Shown here piece by piece: positions 49,212 to 59,887 of a DNA stretch of 64,000 nucleotides. Numbering within the stretch: the first letter of the stretch is position 1; every line of letters starts with the position of its first letter. This DNA comes from Streptomyces sp. NBC_00572. GTDB lineage: Bacteria; Actinomycetota; Actinomycetes; Streptomycetales; Streptomycetaceae. Both the position numbers and the translations under genes were made by a program. The notes beneath the pieces were generated by a model. It had not been told where the DNA came from, did not search any database, and worked only from the letters and a program-made list of their open reading frames with translations. The stretch is taken from assembly GCF_026341815.1 (NCBI RefSeq), contig NZ_JAPENX010000001.1, forward strand, positions 4,278,001 through 4,342,000, in the 5' to 3' direction.

Positions 49212-50023
49212 ACGGAGCGAGTCGCGAGGCACTGGCCGCCGGACGTGAGTCCCTCGACGCGCTGACCGACAACACGTCGGTCGACGCGACGAAGCTCGCG
49301 GACGAGCTGGCCGCCGTCACCACGCTGCTCGACCGCGAGGTGTCGCTGCGTCGGGTCCTGACCGACCCCGCGCAGTCGGGTGAGGCCAAGGCCGAGCTCG
49401 CGCAGCGACTCCTGGCCGGTCAGGTGGGTGGCGAAACCGTCGACCTGGTGTCCGGCATGGTGCGTTCCCGCTGGTCGCGTTCGCGTGACCTGGTCGACGC
49501 GGCCGAGGAGCTGGCGAACATCGCCGACCTCACCGCGGCGCAGAAGGCGGGCGCCCTCGACGGCGTCGAGGACGAGCTGTTCCGCTTCGGCCGGATCGTG
49601 TCCTCCAGCCCCGAGCTCCGCTCGGCGCTGACGGACAAGGCCGCCACGGCCACCGCCAAGGGCGCGCTGCTCCGCAGCCTGCTCGGCGGCAAGGCCAACG
49701 CCGCCACCGAGCGTCTGGTCGTCCGTCTGGTGACCCAGCCCCGGGGACGTAGCCTGGAAGCGGGACTCGAGTCCCTCTCCAAGCTCGCCGCGGCGCGCCG
49801 GAACCGGATGGTCGCCGTCGTCACCACGGCGGTGCCGCTGTCGGACCAGCAGAAGCAGCGCCTCGGAGCCGTACTGGCCAAGCTGTACGGCCGCGAGATG
49901 CACCTGAACCTGGACGTGGACCCCTCGGTCCTCGGCGGGATCACGGTGCAGGTCGGCGACGAGGTCATCAACGGCTCGATCGCGGAGCGTCTCGACGAGG
50001 CGACCCGCCGCCTGGCCGGCTGA
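49208..50023 (+). CDS. atpH: ATP synthase F1 subunit delta
   Basis: A 271-residue delta subunit, longer than the ~180 residues of most bacteria, as is typical in actinobacteria with an extended N-terminal half. The C-terminal part shows LNLDVDPSVLGGITVQVGDEVINGS in family form (broken here: VLGGITVQVGDEV). It anchors F1 to the b stator. Translationally coupled to atpF. Confidence 0.94.
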   Translation: MNGASREALAAGRESLDALTDNTSVDATKLADELAAVTTLLDREVSLRRVLTDPAQSGEAKAELAQRLLAGQVGGETVDLVSGMVRSRWSRSRDLVDAAEELANIADLTAAQKAGALDGVEDELFRFGRIVSSSPELRSALTDKAATATAKGALLRSLLGGKANAATERLVVRLVTQPRGRSLEAGLESLSKLAAARRNRMVAVVTTAVPLSDQQKQRLGAVLAKLYGREMHLNLDVDPSVLGGITVQVGDEVINGSIAERLDEATRRLAG

Positions 50024-50105
50024 CGACCGTCACCAGCACAAGGCATCACAGCTACACAGCTACACCAGCGGCCCGGTTGGGCCGTGCAGAGATTGCAGAA
50101 GATTC

Positions 50106-50123
50106 CTGGGGGTCGGCCCCCAG
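50106..50123 (+). repeat. Hairpin between atpH and atpA
   Basis: CTGGGGG-TCGG-CCCCCAG is a perfect 7-bp stem and loop followed by ACCCC, inside the 146-bp gap. Sequences of this kind recur between Streptomyces genes. It may adjust the relative expression of F1 genes. Confidence 0.55.
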
Positions 50124-50169
50124 ACCCCTTAAGAAACTTCGGGCCCAACAAGGAGAGCAGGGAACCCAG

Positions 50170-51768
50170 ATGGCGGAGCTCACGATCCGGCCGGAGGAGA
50201 TCCGGGACGCACTGGAGAACTTTGTCCAGTCGTACCAGCCGGACGCGGCCTCGCGCGAGGAGGTCGGCACGGTCAGCCTGGCCGGTGACGGTATCGCGAA
50301 GGTCGAGGGTCTTCCCTCGGCCATGGCGAACGAGCTGCTGAAGTTCGAGGACGGGACCCTCGGTCTCGCGCTGAACCTCGAAGAGCGCGAGATCGGTGCG
50401 ATCGTCCTCGGCGAGTTCAGCGGCATCGAGGAGGGTCAGTCGGTGCAGCGCACCGGCGAGGTCCTCTCCGTCGGTGTCGGTGAGGGTTACCTGGGTCGCG
50501 TCGTCGACCCGCTCGGCAACCCGATCGACGGTCTCGGCGAGATCGCGACCGAGGGCCGCCGCGCCCTCGAGCTGCAGGCCCCGGGCGTTATGGCCCGTAA
50601 GTCGGTGCACGAGCCGATGGAGACCGGCTACAAGGCCGTCGACGCCATGACGCCGGTCGGCCGTGGTCAGCGTCAGCTGATCATCGGTGACCGTCAGACC
50701 GGCAAGACCGCTCTGTGTGTCGACACGATCATCAACCAGCGCGACAACTGGCGCTCGGGCGACGTGAACAAGCAGGTCCGCTGCATCTACGTCGCCGTCG
50801 GTCAGAAGGGCTCGACCATCGCCTCCGTGCGTGGCGCCCTGGAAGAGGCCGGCGCGCTCGAGTACACGACGATCGTCGCCGCCCCGGCGTCCGACCCGGC
50901 CGGCTTCAAGTACCTGGCGCCGTACACCGGCTCCGCCATCGGTCAGCACTGGATGTACCAGGGCAAGCACGTCCTGATCGTCTTCGACGACCTGTCGAAG
51001 CAGGCCGACGCCTACCGCGCCGTGTCGCTGCTGCTGCGCCGCCCGCCGGGCCGTGAGGCCTACCCGGGTGACGTCTTCTACCTGCACTCGCGTCTGCTCG
51101 AGCGCTGCGCGAAGCTCTCGGACGAGCTGGGTGCCGGTTCGATGACCGGTCTCCCGATCGTCGAGACCAAGGCGAACGACGTGTCGGCGTTCATCCCGAC
51201 CAACGTCATCTCCATCACCGACGGCCAGTGCTTCCTGGAGTCCGACCTGTTCAACGCCGGCCAGCGTCCGGCCCTGAACGTCGGTATCTCGGTCTCGCGT
51301 GTCGGTGGCTCCGCCCAGCACAAGGCGATGAAGCAGATCTCCGGTCGCCTCCGTGTGGACCTGGCCCAGTTCCGTGAGCTGGAGGCGTTCGCCGCCTTCG
51401 GTTCCGACCTGGACGCCGCCTCCAAGGCGCAGCTGGAGCGTGGACAGCGCATGGTCGAGCTGCTCAAGCAGGCTCAGTACCAGCCGATGCCCACCGAGAA
51501 CCAGGTCGTCTCCGTCTGGGCCGGTACCACCGGCAAGATGGACGACGTCCCGGTCGCCGACATCCGCCGCTTCGAGGCCGAGCTCCTGGCGTACCTGCGC
51601 CAGAGCCACTCGGGCCTCATGACCTCCATCTGTGAGGGCGGCAAGATGTCCGACGACACCCTGCAGGCCGTGGGCGACGCCATCGCGGAGTTCAAGAAGC
51701 AGTTCGAGACCTCTGACGGCAAGCTGCTGGGCGAGGACGCTCCTGCCGCCGTCAACGTCTCGAAGTGA
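50170..51768 (+). CDS. atpA: ATP synthase F1 subunit alpha
   Basis: A 532-residue nucleotide-binding subunit. Beta-barrel N-terminus, Walker A GDRQTGKTALCVDT, Walker B-like ILIVFDDLSKQA, arginine-finger region SVSRVGGSAQ, and the helical C-terminal domain. The C-terminus (GEDAPAAVNVSK) is a short extension. ATG 50170 follows AAGGAGAG. It forms alpha3beta3 hexamers with AtpD. Confidence 0.97.
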   Translation: MAELTIRPEEIRDALENFVQSYQPDAASREEVGTVSLAGDGIAKVEGLPSAMANELLKFEDGTLGLALNLEEREIGAIVLGEFSGIEEGQSVQRTGEVLSVGVGEGYLGRVVDPLGNPIDGLGEIATEGRRALELQAPGVMARKSVHEPMETGYKAVDAMTPVGRGQRQLIIGDRQTGKTALCVDTIINQRDNWRSGDVNKQVRCIYVAVGQKGSTIASVRGALEEAGALEYTTIVAAPASDPAGFKYLAPYTGSAIGQHWMYQGKHVLIVFDDLSKQADAYRAVSLLLRRPPGREAYPGDVFYLHSRLLERCAKLSDELGAGSMTGLPIVETKANDVSAFIPTNVISITDGQCFLESDLFNAGQRPALNVGISVSRVGGSAQHKAMKQISGRLRVDLAQFRELEAFAAFGSDLDAASKAQLERGQRMVELLKQAQYQPMPTENQVVSVWAGTTGKMDDVPVADIRRFEAELLAYLRQSHSGLMTSICEGGKMSDDTLQAVGDAIAEFKKQFETSDGKLLGEDAPAAVNVSK

Positions 51769-51788
51769 CGACGGAAGGGACCTGACTC

Positions 51789-52706
51789 ATGGGAGCGCAG
51801 CTCCGGGTCTACAAGCGTCGCATCAAATCCGTCACCGCGACGAAGAAGATCACCAAGGCGATGGAGATGATCGCCGCCTCGCGTGTCGTCAAGGCGCAGC
51901 GCAAGGTGCAGGCGTCGACTCCGTACGCGACCGAGCTGACGCGCGCGGTCACGGCGGTGGCCACGGGTGCGAACGACAAGCACCCGCTGACCACCGAGGC
52001 GGAGAACCCGATCCGTGCCGCGGTCCTGCTCCTTGCGAGCGACCGTGGTCTGGCCGGTGCCTTCAACTCCAACGCCATCAAGGCGGCGGAGAAGCTGACG
52101 GCGAAGCTGGAGGGCGAGGGTCGCGAGGTCACCATCTACGTGGTGGGCCGTCGTGGCATCGCGCACTACAACTTCCGTGAGCGGAAGCTGGCCGGCTCGT
52201 GGACCGGGTTCACGGACCAGCCTTCGTACGGCGACGCCAAGACGATCGCGGCTCCGCTGATCGAGGCGATCGAGAAGGACACGGCGGAGGGTGGTGTGGA
52301 CGAGCTCCACATCGTCTACACCGAGTTCGTCTCGATGATGACGCAGACCGCGGTCGAGGCCCGGCTGCTGCCCCTCAGCCTCGACGAGGTGGCGAAGGAG
52401 GCGGGCGACTCGGACACGCTTCGTCCGCTGTACGACTTCGAGCCGTCGGCGGAGGACGTCCTCGACGCCCTGCTGCCGCGGTACGTCGAGAGCCGGATCT
52501 ACAACGCGCTGCTCCAGTCGGCTGCTTCCAAGCACGCCGCCACGCGACGCGCGATGAAGTCGGCGACCGACAACGCGGGAGACTTGATCAACAACCTCTC
52601 CCGACTTGCCAACGCGGCCCGCCAGGCCGAAATCACCCAGGAAATCAGCGAGATCGTCGGTGGCACCGCAGCCCTGGCCGACGCGACCGCGGGGAGTGAC
52701 AAGTAA
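51789..52706 (+). CDS. atpG: ATP synthase F1 subunit gamma
   Basis: A 305-residue central rotor stalk. The N-terminal helix RRIKSVTATKKITKAMEMIA and the C-terminal helix MKSATDNAGDLINNLSRLAN with QAEITQEISEIVGG form the coiled-coil shaft; LLASDRGLAGAFN lies in the globular part. A long insertion in the middle is usual for actinobacteria. The stop overlaps the atpD start as TAATG. Confidence 0.96.
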   Translation: MGAQLRVYKRRIKSVTATKKITKAMEMIAASRVVKAQRKVQASTPYATELTRAVTAVATGANDKHPLTTEAENPIRAAVLLLASDRGLAGAFNSNAIKAAEKLTAKLEGEGREVTIYVVGRRGIAHYNFRERKLAGSWTGFTDQPSYGDAKTIAAPLIEAIEKDTAEGGVDELHIVYTEFVSMMTQTAVEARLLPLSLDEVAKEAGDSDTLRPLYDFEPSAEDVLDALLPRYVESRIYNALLQSAASKHAATRRAMKSATDNAGDLINNLSRLANAARQAEITQEISEIVGGTAALADATAGSDK

Positions 52707-54148
52707 TGACGACCACTGTTGAGACGGCCGCCGCCACGGGCCGCGTCGCCCGGGTCATCGGCCCGGTCGTCGACGTGGAGTTCCCCGTCGACGCGATGCC
52801 GGCGATCTACAACGCGCTGCACGTCGAGGTCATGGACCCGACCGAGGAGGGCGCGACCAAGACGCTGACCCTCGAGGTCGCCCAGCACCTCGGGGACGGC
52901 GTCGTCCGCGCCATCTCCATGCAGCCCACCGACGGTCTGGTCCGCCAGGCCCCGGTGACCGACACGGGTACGGGCATCACCGTCCCGGTCGGCGACGTCA
53001 CCAAGGGCCGTGTGTTCAACACGCTCGGTCAGGTGCTGAACGCCGACGAGTCCACCGTGGCCGACGCGCCGCGCTGGACGATCCACCGCAAGGCCCCTGA
53101 CTTCGACCAGCTCGAGTCCAAGACCGAGATGTTCGAGACCGGCCTCAAGGTCGTCGACCTTCTCACCCCGTACGTCAAGGGTGGAAAGATCGGTCTGTTC
53201 GGTGGTGCCGGTGTCGGCAAGACCGTTCTGATCCAGGAAATGATCGTCCGTGTGGCCAAGCTGCACGACGGCGTGTCGGTCTTCGCGGGCGTCGGTGAGC
53301 GTACCCGTGAGGGCAACGACCTCATGGTGGAGATGGAGGAGGCCGGCGTTCTGGACAAGACCGCGCTGGTCTTCGGCCAGATGGACGAGCCCCCGGGCAC
53401 CCGTCTCCGCGTGGCCCTCGCCGGTCTGACCATGGCGGAGTACTTCCGCGATGTGCAGAAGCAGGACGTGCTGTTCTTCATCGACAACATCTTCCGCTTC
53501 ACCCAGGCCGGTTCCGAGGTGTCGACCCTGCTCGGCCGTATGCCCTCCGCGGTGGGTTACCAGCCGAACCTGGCCGACGAGATGGGTCTCCTCCAGGAGC
53601 GCATCACCTCGACCCGTGGTCACTCGATCACCTCGATGCAGGCGATCTACGTCCCCGCGGACGACCTGACCGACCCGGCTCCGGCCACCACCTTCGCCCA
53701 CCTCGACGCGACGACGGTTCTCTCCCGTCCGATCTCCGAGAAGGGCATCTACCCGGCCGTGGACCCGCTGGACTCCACGTCCCGGATCCTGGACCCGCGC
53801 TACATCGCGCAGGACCACTACGACGCCGCCACGCGCGTCAAGGGAATCCTGCAGAAGTACAAGGACCTCCAGGACATCATCGCGATCCTCGGTATCGACG
53901 AGCTGAGCGAGGAGGACAAGCTCGTTGTCCACCGCGCCCGCCGTGTCGAGCGCTTCCTGTCCCAGAACACCCACGCGGCGAAGCAGTTCACCGGTGTGGA
54001 CGGTTCGGACGTTCCGCTCGACGAGTCGATCGCCGCGTTCAACGCGATCTGCGACGGTGAGTACGACCACTTCCCCGAGCAGGCGTTCTTCATGTGCGGT
54101 GGCATTGAGGACCTCAAGGCCAACGCCAAGGAGCTCGGCGTCTCCTGA
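52706..54148 (+). CDS. atpD: ATP synthase F1 subunit beta
   Basis: A 480-residue catalytic subunit. Walker A is FGGAGVGKTVLIQEM, the catalytic Glu is in GVGERTREGNDL, the Walker B is VLFFIDNIFRFTQAG, and the signature PSAVGYQPNLADEMG is intact. It makes ATP at the alpha/beta interfaces. Translationally coupled to atpG by one-base overlap. Confidence 0.98.
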   Translation: MTTTVETAAATGRVARVIGPVVDVEFPVDAMPAIYNALHVEVMDPTEEGATKTLTLEVAQHLGDGVVRAISMQPTDGLVRQAPVTDTGTGITVPVGDVTKGRVFNTLGQVLNADESTVADAPRWTIHRKAPDFDQLESKTEMFETGLKVVDLLTPYVKGGKIGLFGGAGVGKTVLIQEMIVRVAKLHDGVSVFAGVGERTREGNDLMVEMEEAGVLDKTALVFGQMDEPPGTRLRVALAGLTMAEYFRDVQKQDVLFFIDNIFRFTQAGSEVSTLLGRMPSAVGYQPNLADEMGLLQERITSTRGHSITSMQAIYVPADDLTDPAPATTFAHLDATTVLSRPISEKGIYPAVDPLDSTSRILDPRYIAQDHYDAATRVKGILQKYKDLQDIIAILGIDELSEEDKLVVHRARRVERFLSQNTHAAKQFTGVDGSDVPLDESIAAFNAICDGEYDHFPEQAFFMCGGIEDLKANAKELGVS

Positions 54149-54261
54149 GCCCCGTGCTCTCCCGAGGGGGGCGGGATCTGGTCCCGCCCCCCTCACCACG
54201 CCCATTAGAATTGACCCCAACACCCGGCACGACCGCCGGGTGGTGACCCGAGGAGCCACCC

Positions 54262-54636
54262 TTGGCTGCTGAGCTGCACGTCGAGCTGGTCGCCGCGGAC
54301 CGGAGTGTCTGGTCCGGCGAGGCCACCCTGGTCATCGCGCGTACCACCTCCGGCGACATCGGCGTCATGCCCGGCCACCAGCCGCTGCTCGGTGTGCTGG
54401 AGTCGGGCCCGGTGACCATCCGTACCAGTGAGGGCGCGACTGTCATCGCCGCCGTCCACGGTGGATTCATCTCGTTCGCCGACGACAAGCTGTCTCTGCT
54501 CGCGGAGATCTGCGAGCTGGCGGACGAGATCGACGCCCAGCGCGCCGAGCGCGCGCTGGAGCGTGCGAAGTCGGATTCCGACGCGGCCGCCGAGCGGCGC
54601 GCCGATGTCCGGCTGCGCGCGGTAGCGGTCCGCTGA
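54262..54636 (+). CDS. atpC: ATP synthase F1 subunit epsilon
   Basis: A 124-residue subunit with the usual beta-sandwich (LHVELVAADRSVWSGEAT, IGVMPGHQPLLGVLESG) and two C-terminal helices that inhibit ATP hydrolysis. TTG 54262 is the start, preceded by GAGGAG; an unusual codon that may lower expression relative to the other F1 subunits. It ends the operon before a strong terminator. Confidence 0.95.
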   Translation: MAAELHVELVAADRSVWSGEATLVIARTTSGDIGVMPGHQPLLGVLESGPVTIRTSEGATVIAAVHGGFISFADDKLSLLAEICELADEIDAQRAERALERAKSDSDAAAERRADVRLRAVAVR

Positions 54637-54656
54637 CGGTCCGCGCAGAGTAGTGC

Positions 54657-54705
54657 CCTCAGCCGCGGCACGGCTGGAATTTTCCAGACCGTGCCGCGGC
54701 TGAGG
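54657..54705 (+). terminator. ATP synthase operon terminator
   Basis: A 17-bp perfect stem (CCTCAGCCGCGGCACGG with its complement) and an inner CTGG/CCAG with an AATTTT loop, 20 bp after atpC. Confidence 0.9.
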
Positions 54706-54772
54706 CGATGCAGATGCAGGTTGTATTCGGTTCTGCCGGCGGTGCCGGCTACGGGACGCAGCGAGGAGGTCG

Positions 54773-55225
54773 GTGAAGATGTTCCTCGCTCTGCTCGTGT
54801 GCGGCCTGGTCGTCGCACTGGTGGTGATCGGGCTCTTCGTCTTCGGCTTGCGCCGGAGGCTGATCCAGCGTGCCGGCGGCACCTTCGACTGCTCGCTGCA
54901 CTGGAACGTCCCGGACGAGCCGGATCCGAGCGGCAAGGGCTGGGTGTACGGCGTCGCCCGTTACAGCGGTGACGAGATCGCCTGGTTCCGGGTCTTCTCG
55001 TACGCGCCCCGCCCGCGCCGTGTCCTGGAGCGCTCGTCCATCGTGGCCCTGGAGCGCCGGATGCCGGAGGGCGAGGAAGAGCTCGCGCTGCTCTCCGAGA
55101 TGGTGATCCAGCCCTGTATGTACGAGGGCGTCCGTCTGGAGCTCGCGATGAGCGAGGACGCCCGGACGGGTTTCATGGCCTGGCTGGAGGCGGCGCCTCC
55201 CGGCCAGAGGGTCAATGTGGCCTGA
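54773..55225 (+). CDS. DUF2550 membrane protein
   Basis: A 150-residue protein with one N-terminal membrane segment (MFLALLVCGLVVALVVIGLFVFG) followed by RRR and a PH-like soluble domain (GGTFDCSLHW, GWVYGVARYSGDEIAWFRVFS in part, YEGVRLELAMSEDARTGFMAW in part). DUF2550 proteins regularly sit after the atp operon in actinobacteria; function unknown. GTG 54773 follows a perfect GAGGAGGT site; ATG 54779 is also possible. Confidence 0.9.
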   Translation: MKMFLALLVCGLVVALVVIGLFVFGLRRRLIQRAGGTFDCSLHWNVPDEPDPSGKGWVYGVARYSGDEIAWFRVFSYAPRPRRVLERSSIVALERRMPEGEEELALLSEMVIQPCMYEGVRLELAMSEDARTGFMAWLEAAPPGQRVNVA

Positions 55226-55236
55226 GACGTCCATGT

Positions 55237-55279
55237 GAAGAAGCGGGGGTCGGCGTGCTGCGCCGGCCCCCGCTTCTTC
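55237..55279. terminator. Bidirectional terminator between DUF2550 and chitinase genes
   Basis: A 19-bp stem (one G-T pair) starting GAAGAAGCGGGGG and a five-base loop separates two convergent genes. Confidence 0.9.
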
Positions 55280-55295
55280 ATGACCCCGTGGGGGG

Positions 55296-57143
<1,848 letters not shown>

Positions 57144-57208
57144 CGGTGCTCCTCAAGTTGCGGACGGACATGGGTGGGGGTGGTCCGTGAAGATGCGCGC
57201 GCCCCGCG

Positions 57209-57250
57209 AGCGTAGGAAGGTCTGGACCAATCGTCAAGAGGTCCAGACCA
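57209..57250 (-). promoter_or_regulatory. Chitinase promoter with two DasR-type (dre) boxes
   Basis: On the minus strand TTGACG (57237-57232), a 17-bp spacer and TACGCT (57214-57209) form the promoter. TGGTCCAGACC fills the spacer (57229-57219) and TGGTCTGGACC lies just upstream (57250-57240). Both resemble the 12-bp chitinase direct repeats and the dre consensus bound by DasR, the GlcNAc-responsive GntR repressor. Binding inside the spacer would block RNA polymerase. Confidence 0.85.
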
Positions 57251-57267
57251 ACGTCGCCGATGTCCCT

Positions 57268-57921
57268 CTAAACGCCCAACTCCTGTGCTAGTACGGCCGC
57301 TTGAACCCTGCTCCGCAGCGCCAGCTTCCCCAGCACCTTGCTGACGTGGGTCTTCACCGTCGCCTCCGCCATGTCCAGCCGGACCGCGATCTCCGCGTTC
57401 GACAGACCCTCGCCGAGCGTCGACAGCACCTCACGCTCTCGGGGCGTCAGCGCGTCGAGCACGGCCGGGTCCGTCCCCGCCGTCGCCCGCACCGGACGGC
57501 CCGTCGACGCGAACTCCGCGATCAGCCGCCGGGTCACCGCCGGGGCGATCAGACCCTCGCCGCGCGCCACCGTCCGTACCGCCTCGATCAGTTCCCGCGC
57601 GTCCGCGTTCTTCAGCAGGAAACCCGACGCCCCCGCCCGCAGCGCCCCGAAGACGTACGCGTCGATGTCGAAGGTCGTCAGGACCAGCACATCGGCGAGA
57701 CCCTCCGACACGACGATCCCGGTCGCCGTCACCCCGTCCATCCGGGGCATCTGCACATCCATCAGGACCAGATCCGGCCGCAGTTCGCGGGCCAGCTCCA
57801 CCGCCCGCTCGCCGTCCGCCGCCTCCCCGACCACTTCGATGTCCGGTGCGCTGCCCAGGATGAGGACAAGCCCCGCCCGTACCGCGGACTGGTCCTCCGC
57901 GACCACCACCCGCACTGTCAT
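57268..57921 (-). CDS. NarL/LuxR-family response regulator
   Basis: A 217-residue regulator with a receiver domain (acidic pair in VVVAEDQSAVRAG, phospho-Asp in VLMDVQMPRMDG, Lys in GFLLKNADAREL) and a C-terminal LuxR helix-turn-helix (LTPREREVLSTLGEGLSNAEIA in pieces; TVKTHVSKVLGKL). ATG 57921 overlaps the kinase stop (ATGA), so the pair is coupled. Targets unknown. It lies divergent to nothing and next to the chitinase promoter, but no link is implied. Confidence 0.93.
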   Translation of the reverse strand: MTVRVVVAEDQSAVRAGLVLILGSAPDIEVVGEAADGERAVELARELRPDLVLMDVQMPRMDGVTATGIVVSEGLADVLVLTTFDIDAYVFGALRAGASGFLLKNADARELIEAVRTVARGEGLIAPAVTRRLIAEFASTGRPVRATAGTDPAVLDALTPREREVLSTLGEGLSNAEIAVRLDMAEATVKTHVSKVLGKLALRSRVQAAVLAQELGV

Positions 57922-59129
57922 GCCCGCTCCTCGTCACTCGCGTCCATGGGCAGTTCCGCCCTGACCCGCCACCGTTTCCGGCCTTCGCGGTCCGTCGCCG
58001 GACCCGCCTCGAACTCGCCGCCGAGCAGGTCCACCCGCTCCCGCATCCCCACCAGGCCCGCCCCCGAACCGGGCGCGGTCGGCCCGGGGCGTTCCCCGGA
58101 CGGACTCGTCACCTCGACCGTAAGGGCTCCGCGTTCGCGGCCGAGCACCACCCTGACCTCGCCGGGTGCCGCGTGCTTGAGCGCGTTCGTCAGGGACTCC
58201 TGGACGATCCGGTACGCGGCCAGTTCCACCGGCGCCGGAAGACCCGCCGCCGTGTCCCGGGTGTCCTCCAGGACGAGGACGAGACCGCTCGGCCGGGCGT
58301 TCGTCCGTGCCTGGTCGACCAGCGCGTCCAGGCCCGCGAGGGTGGGCGCGGCGGCCGGCTCCGCGTCCCCGCTGCTGTCCCGCAGGAGTCCGATGAGCCG
58401 TCGCATCTCCGACAGACCCGCCACGCTGTTCTCCCGGATGACGGTCAGCGCCTGACGGGTGGTGGCCGCTTCGTCGATCGAGAGCGCCGCCGTGGAGTGG
58501 ATCGCGATCGCCGAGAGGTGGTTCGCGACCATGTCGTGGAGCTCGCGCGCCATCCGGGCCCGCTCGGCCACGACGGCCTGGCTGCGGTCCATCTCGGCGA
58601 GCAGCGCCGTCTGTTCGGCCCGTAGCCGGGCGGAGTCCGCGGCCTCCCGGTGGCTGCGCACGACCGCGCCGGTCATGGCGGGCATGAAGGAGATCATTCC
58701 GCTGATCACCCCGACGAGCAGGGCGGCCGCGTTCTGCCACCAGACGAGGAAGCCGACGGTCACCGCGATCGTGATCAGTCCCGTGGTGTACGGAATGCGT
58801 CGGGCGGAGGCGGGCGAGCCGTACACGACCGCGGCGTAGACCACGTCCGTGAACATCAGGACCGTCATCAGGTTCCCGTTGGTGAACTGGTCTCCGACGA
58901 GCGCGAGCGTGCCGACGGCGAGTGCCGTCCGCGGCATCGTCCGGCGCACCGCCTCCGCCGAGGCCATCGCGGCGAGCGGGATCAGCGCCGCCCACCGCTG
59001 GTCGAGGACGCGGTCGCCGGTCGTGTAGAGACCGAAGGACCACAGGAGCAGCCCGGTGGCGAACCCGGCCAGGCCGAGGAACAGATCGAAGCGGTTCGGG
59101 CGGGGGAGTGTCACGCACTCATCCAACAC
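57918..59129 (-). CDS. Two-component sensor kinase (HisKA_3/NarX type)
   Basis: A 403-residue kinase with about five N-terminal membrane segments (residues 15-160), a short helical linker, HisKA_3 with phospho-His in RMARELHDMVANHLSAIA, and an HATPase domain (NALKHAAPGEVRV, GAGLVGMRERVDLLGG). Typical partner of the NarL-type regulator encoded after it. The start is GTG 59129, or GTG 59114 (VTLPRPNRFDLF), which matches conserved N-termini better; no clear ribosome site decides. Confidence 0.92.
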   Translation of the reverse strand: MLDECVTLPRPNRFDLFLGLAGFATGLLLWSFGLYTTGDRVLDQRWAALIPLAAMASAEAVRRTMPRTALAVGTLALVGDQFTNGNLMTVLMFTDVVYAAVVYGSPASARRIPYTTGLITIAVTVGFLVWWQNAAALLVGVISGMISFMPAMTGAVVRSHREAADSARLRAEQTALLAEMDRSQAVVAERARMARELHDMVANHLSAIAIHSTAALSIDEAATTRQALTVIRENSVAGLSEMRRLIGLLRDSSGDAEPAAAPTLAGLDALVDQARTNARPSGLVLVLEDTRDTAAGLPAPVELAAYRIVQESLTNALKHAAPGEVRVVLGRERGALTVEVTSPSGERPGPTAPGSGAGLVGMRERVDLLGGEFEAGPATDREGRKRWRVRAELPMDASDEERA

Positions 59130-59266
59130 GCCCGCATCTGCCCTGACCTCCTCGTCCGGGCCGATCCGTCCCTCCGTCGAAGGATGTATGCGGACGTCGT
59201 CACCGGCGACGACGAATCCGGCCGGATCCCACGGGACGCTGAAGGGGAACCGAAAGGGGAACCGCT

Positions 59267-59887
59267 GTGATCGTCACGCTGATCGTCATCTGCGAGGTCG
59301 GCTTCTGGGTCCTGCTGGCCGCCGGTCTCGCCGCCCGCTACCTCCTGAGGATGCCCCGGACGGGTATCGCGCTGCTGCTCGCCGAGCCGCTCCTGGAGGT
59401 TCTGCTCCTCGTCGTCACCGCGATCGATCTCAAGAACGGCGCCGACCCCAGCTGGAAACACGGCCTCGCCGCCCTCTACATCGGCTACACCGTCGGCCAC
59501 GGCCACCGCACCGTGAAGTGGCTCGACGGCCACGCCGCCCACCGCTTCGGCGGGGCGCCCCCGCCGCCGAAGCCGCCGAAGTACGGGATGGCCCGCGCCC
59601 GCCACGAGGGTGCGGTCTGGGTCGGCTCGGCGGTCGCCGCGGCCGTGGCCTCGGCCCTGCTGCTCCTGGCCGCCTGGTACGTCGGCGACGACGGCGACAC
59701 CGACGGGCTGTACGGCTGGATCTTCGTCGCCTGGCGGGCGGCGGGCATCCACGGCCTGATCGCGCTCACCTACGCGATCTGGCCGAAGAAGGCCCCGGTG
59801 AACGAGTCAGCGGTCCCCGCCCGGGACCCAGAGCACGTCCCCGACCTCCTTGTTCGCGGTGCGCGCAAGGATGAAGAGCAGGTCTGA
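59267..59887 (+). CDS. Membrane protein of unknown function
   Basis: A 206-residue protein with about four membrane segments: VTLIVICEVGFWVLLAAGLA, GIALLLAEPLLEVLLLVVTA, AVWVGSAVAAAVASALLLLA and GIHGLIALTYAIW. A Pro-rich cytoplasmic stretch (GGAPPPPKPPKYG) lies in the middle. GTG 59267 follows AAAGGGGAA. Its last ~27 codons (from 59807) overlap the 3' end of the convergent adenosyltransferase gene, so the polar C-terminal tail is constrained by both strands. No family name is certain. Confidence 0.8.
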   Translation: MIVTLIVICEVGFWVLLAAGLAARYLLRMPRTGIALLLAEPLLEVLLLVVTAIDLKNGADPSWKHGLAALYIGYTVGHGHRTVKWLDGHAAHRFGGAPPPPKPPKYGMARARHEGAVWVGSAVAAAVASALLLLAAWYVGDDGDTDGLYGWIFVAWRAAGIHGLIALTYAIWPKKAPVNESAVPARDPEHVPDLLVRGARKDEEQV

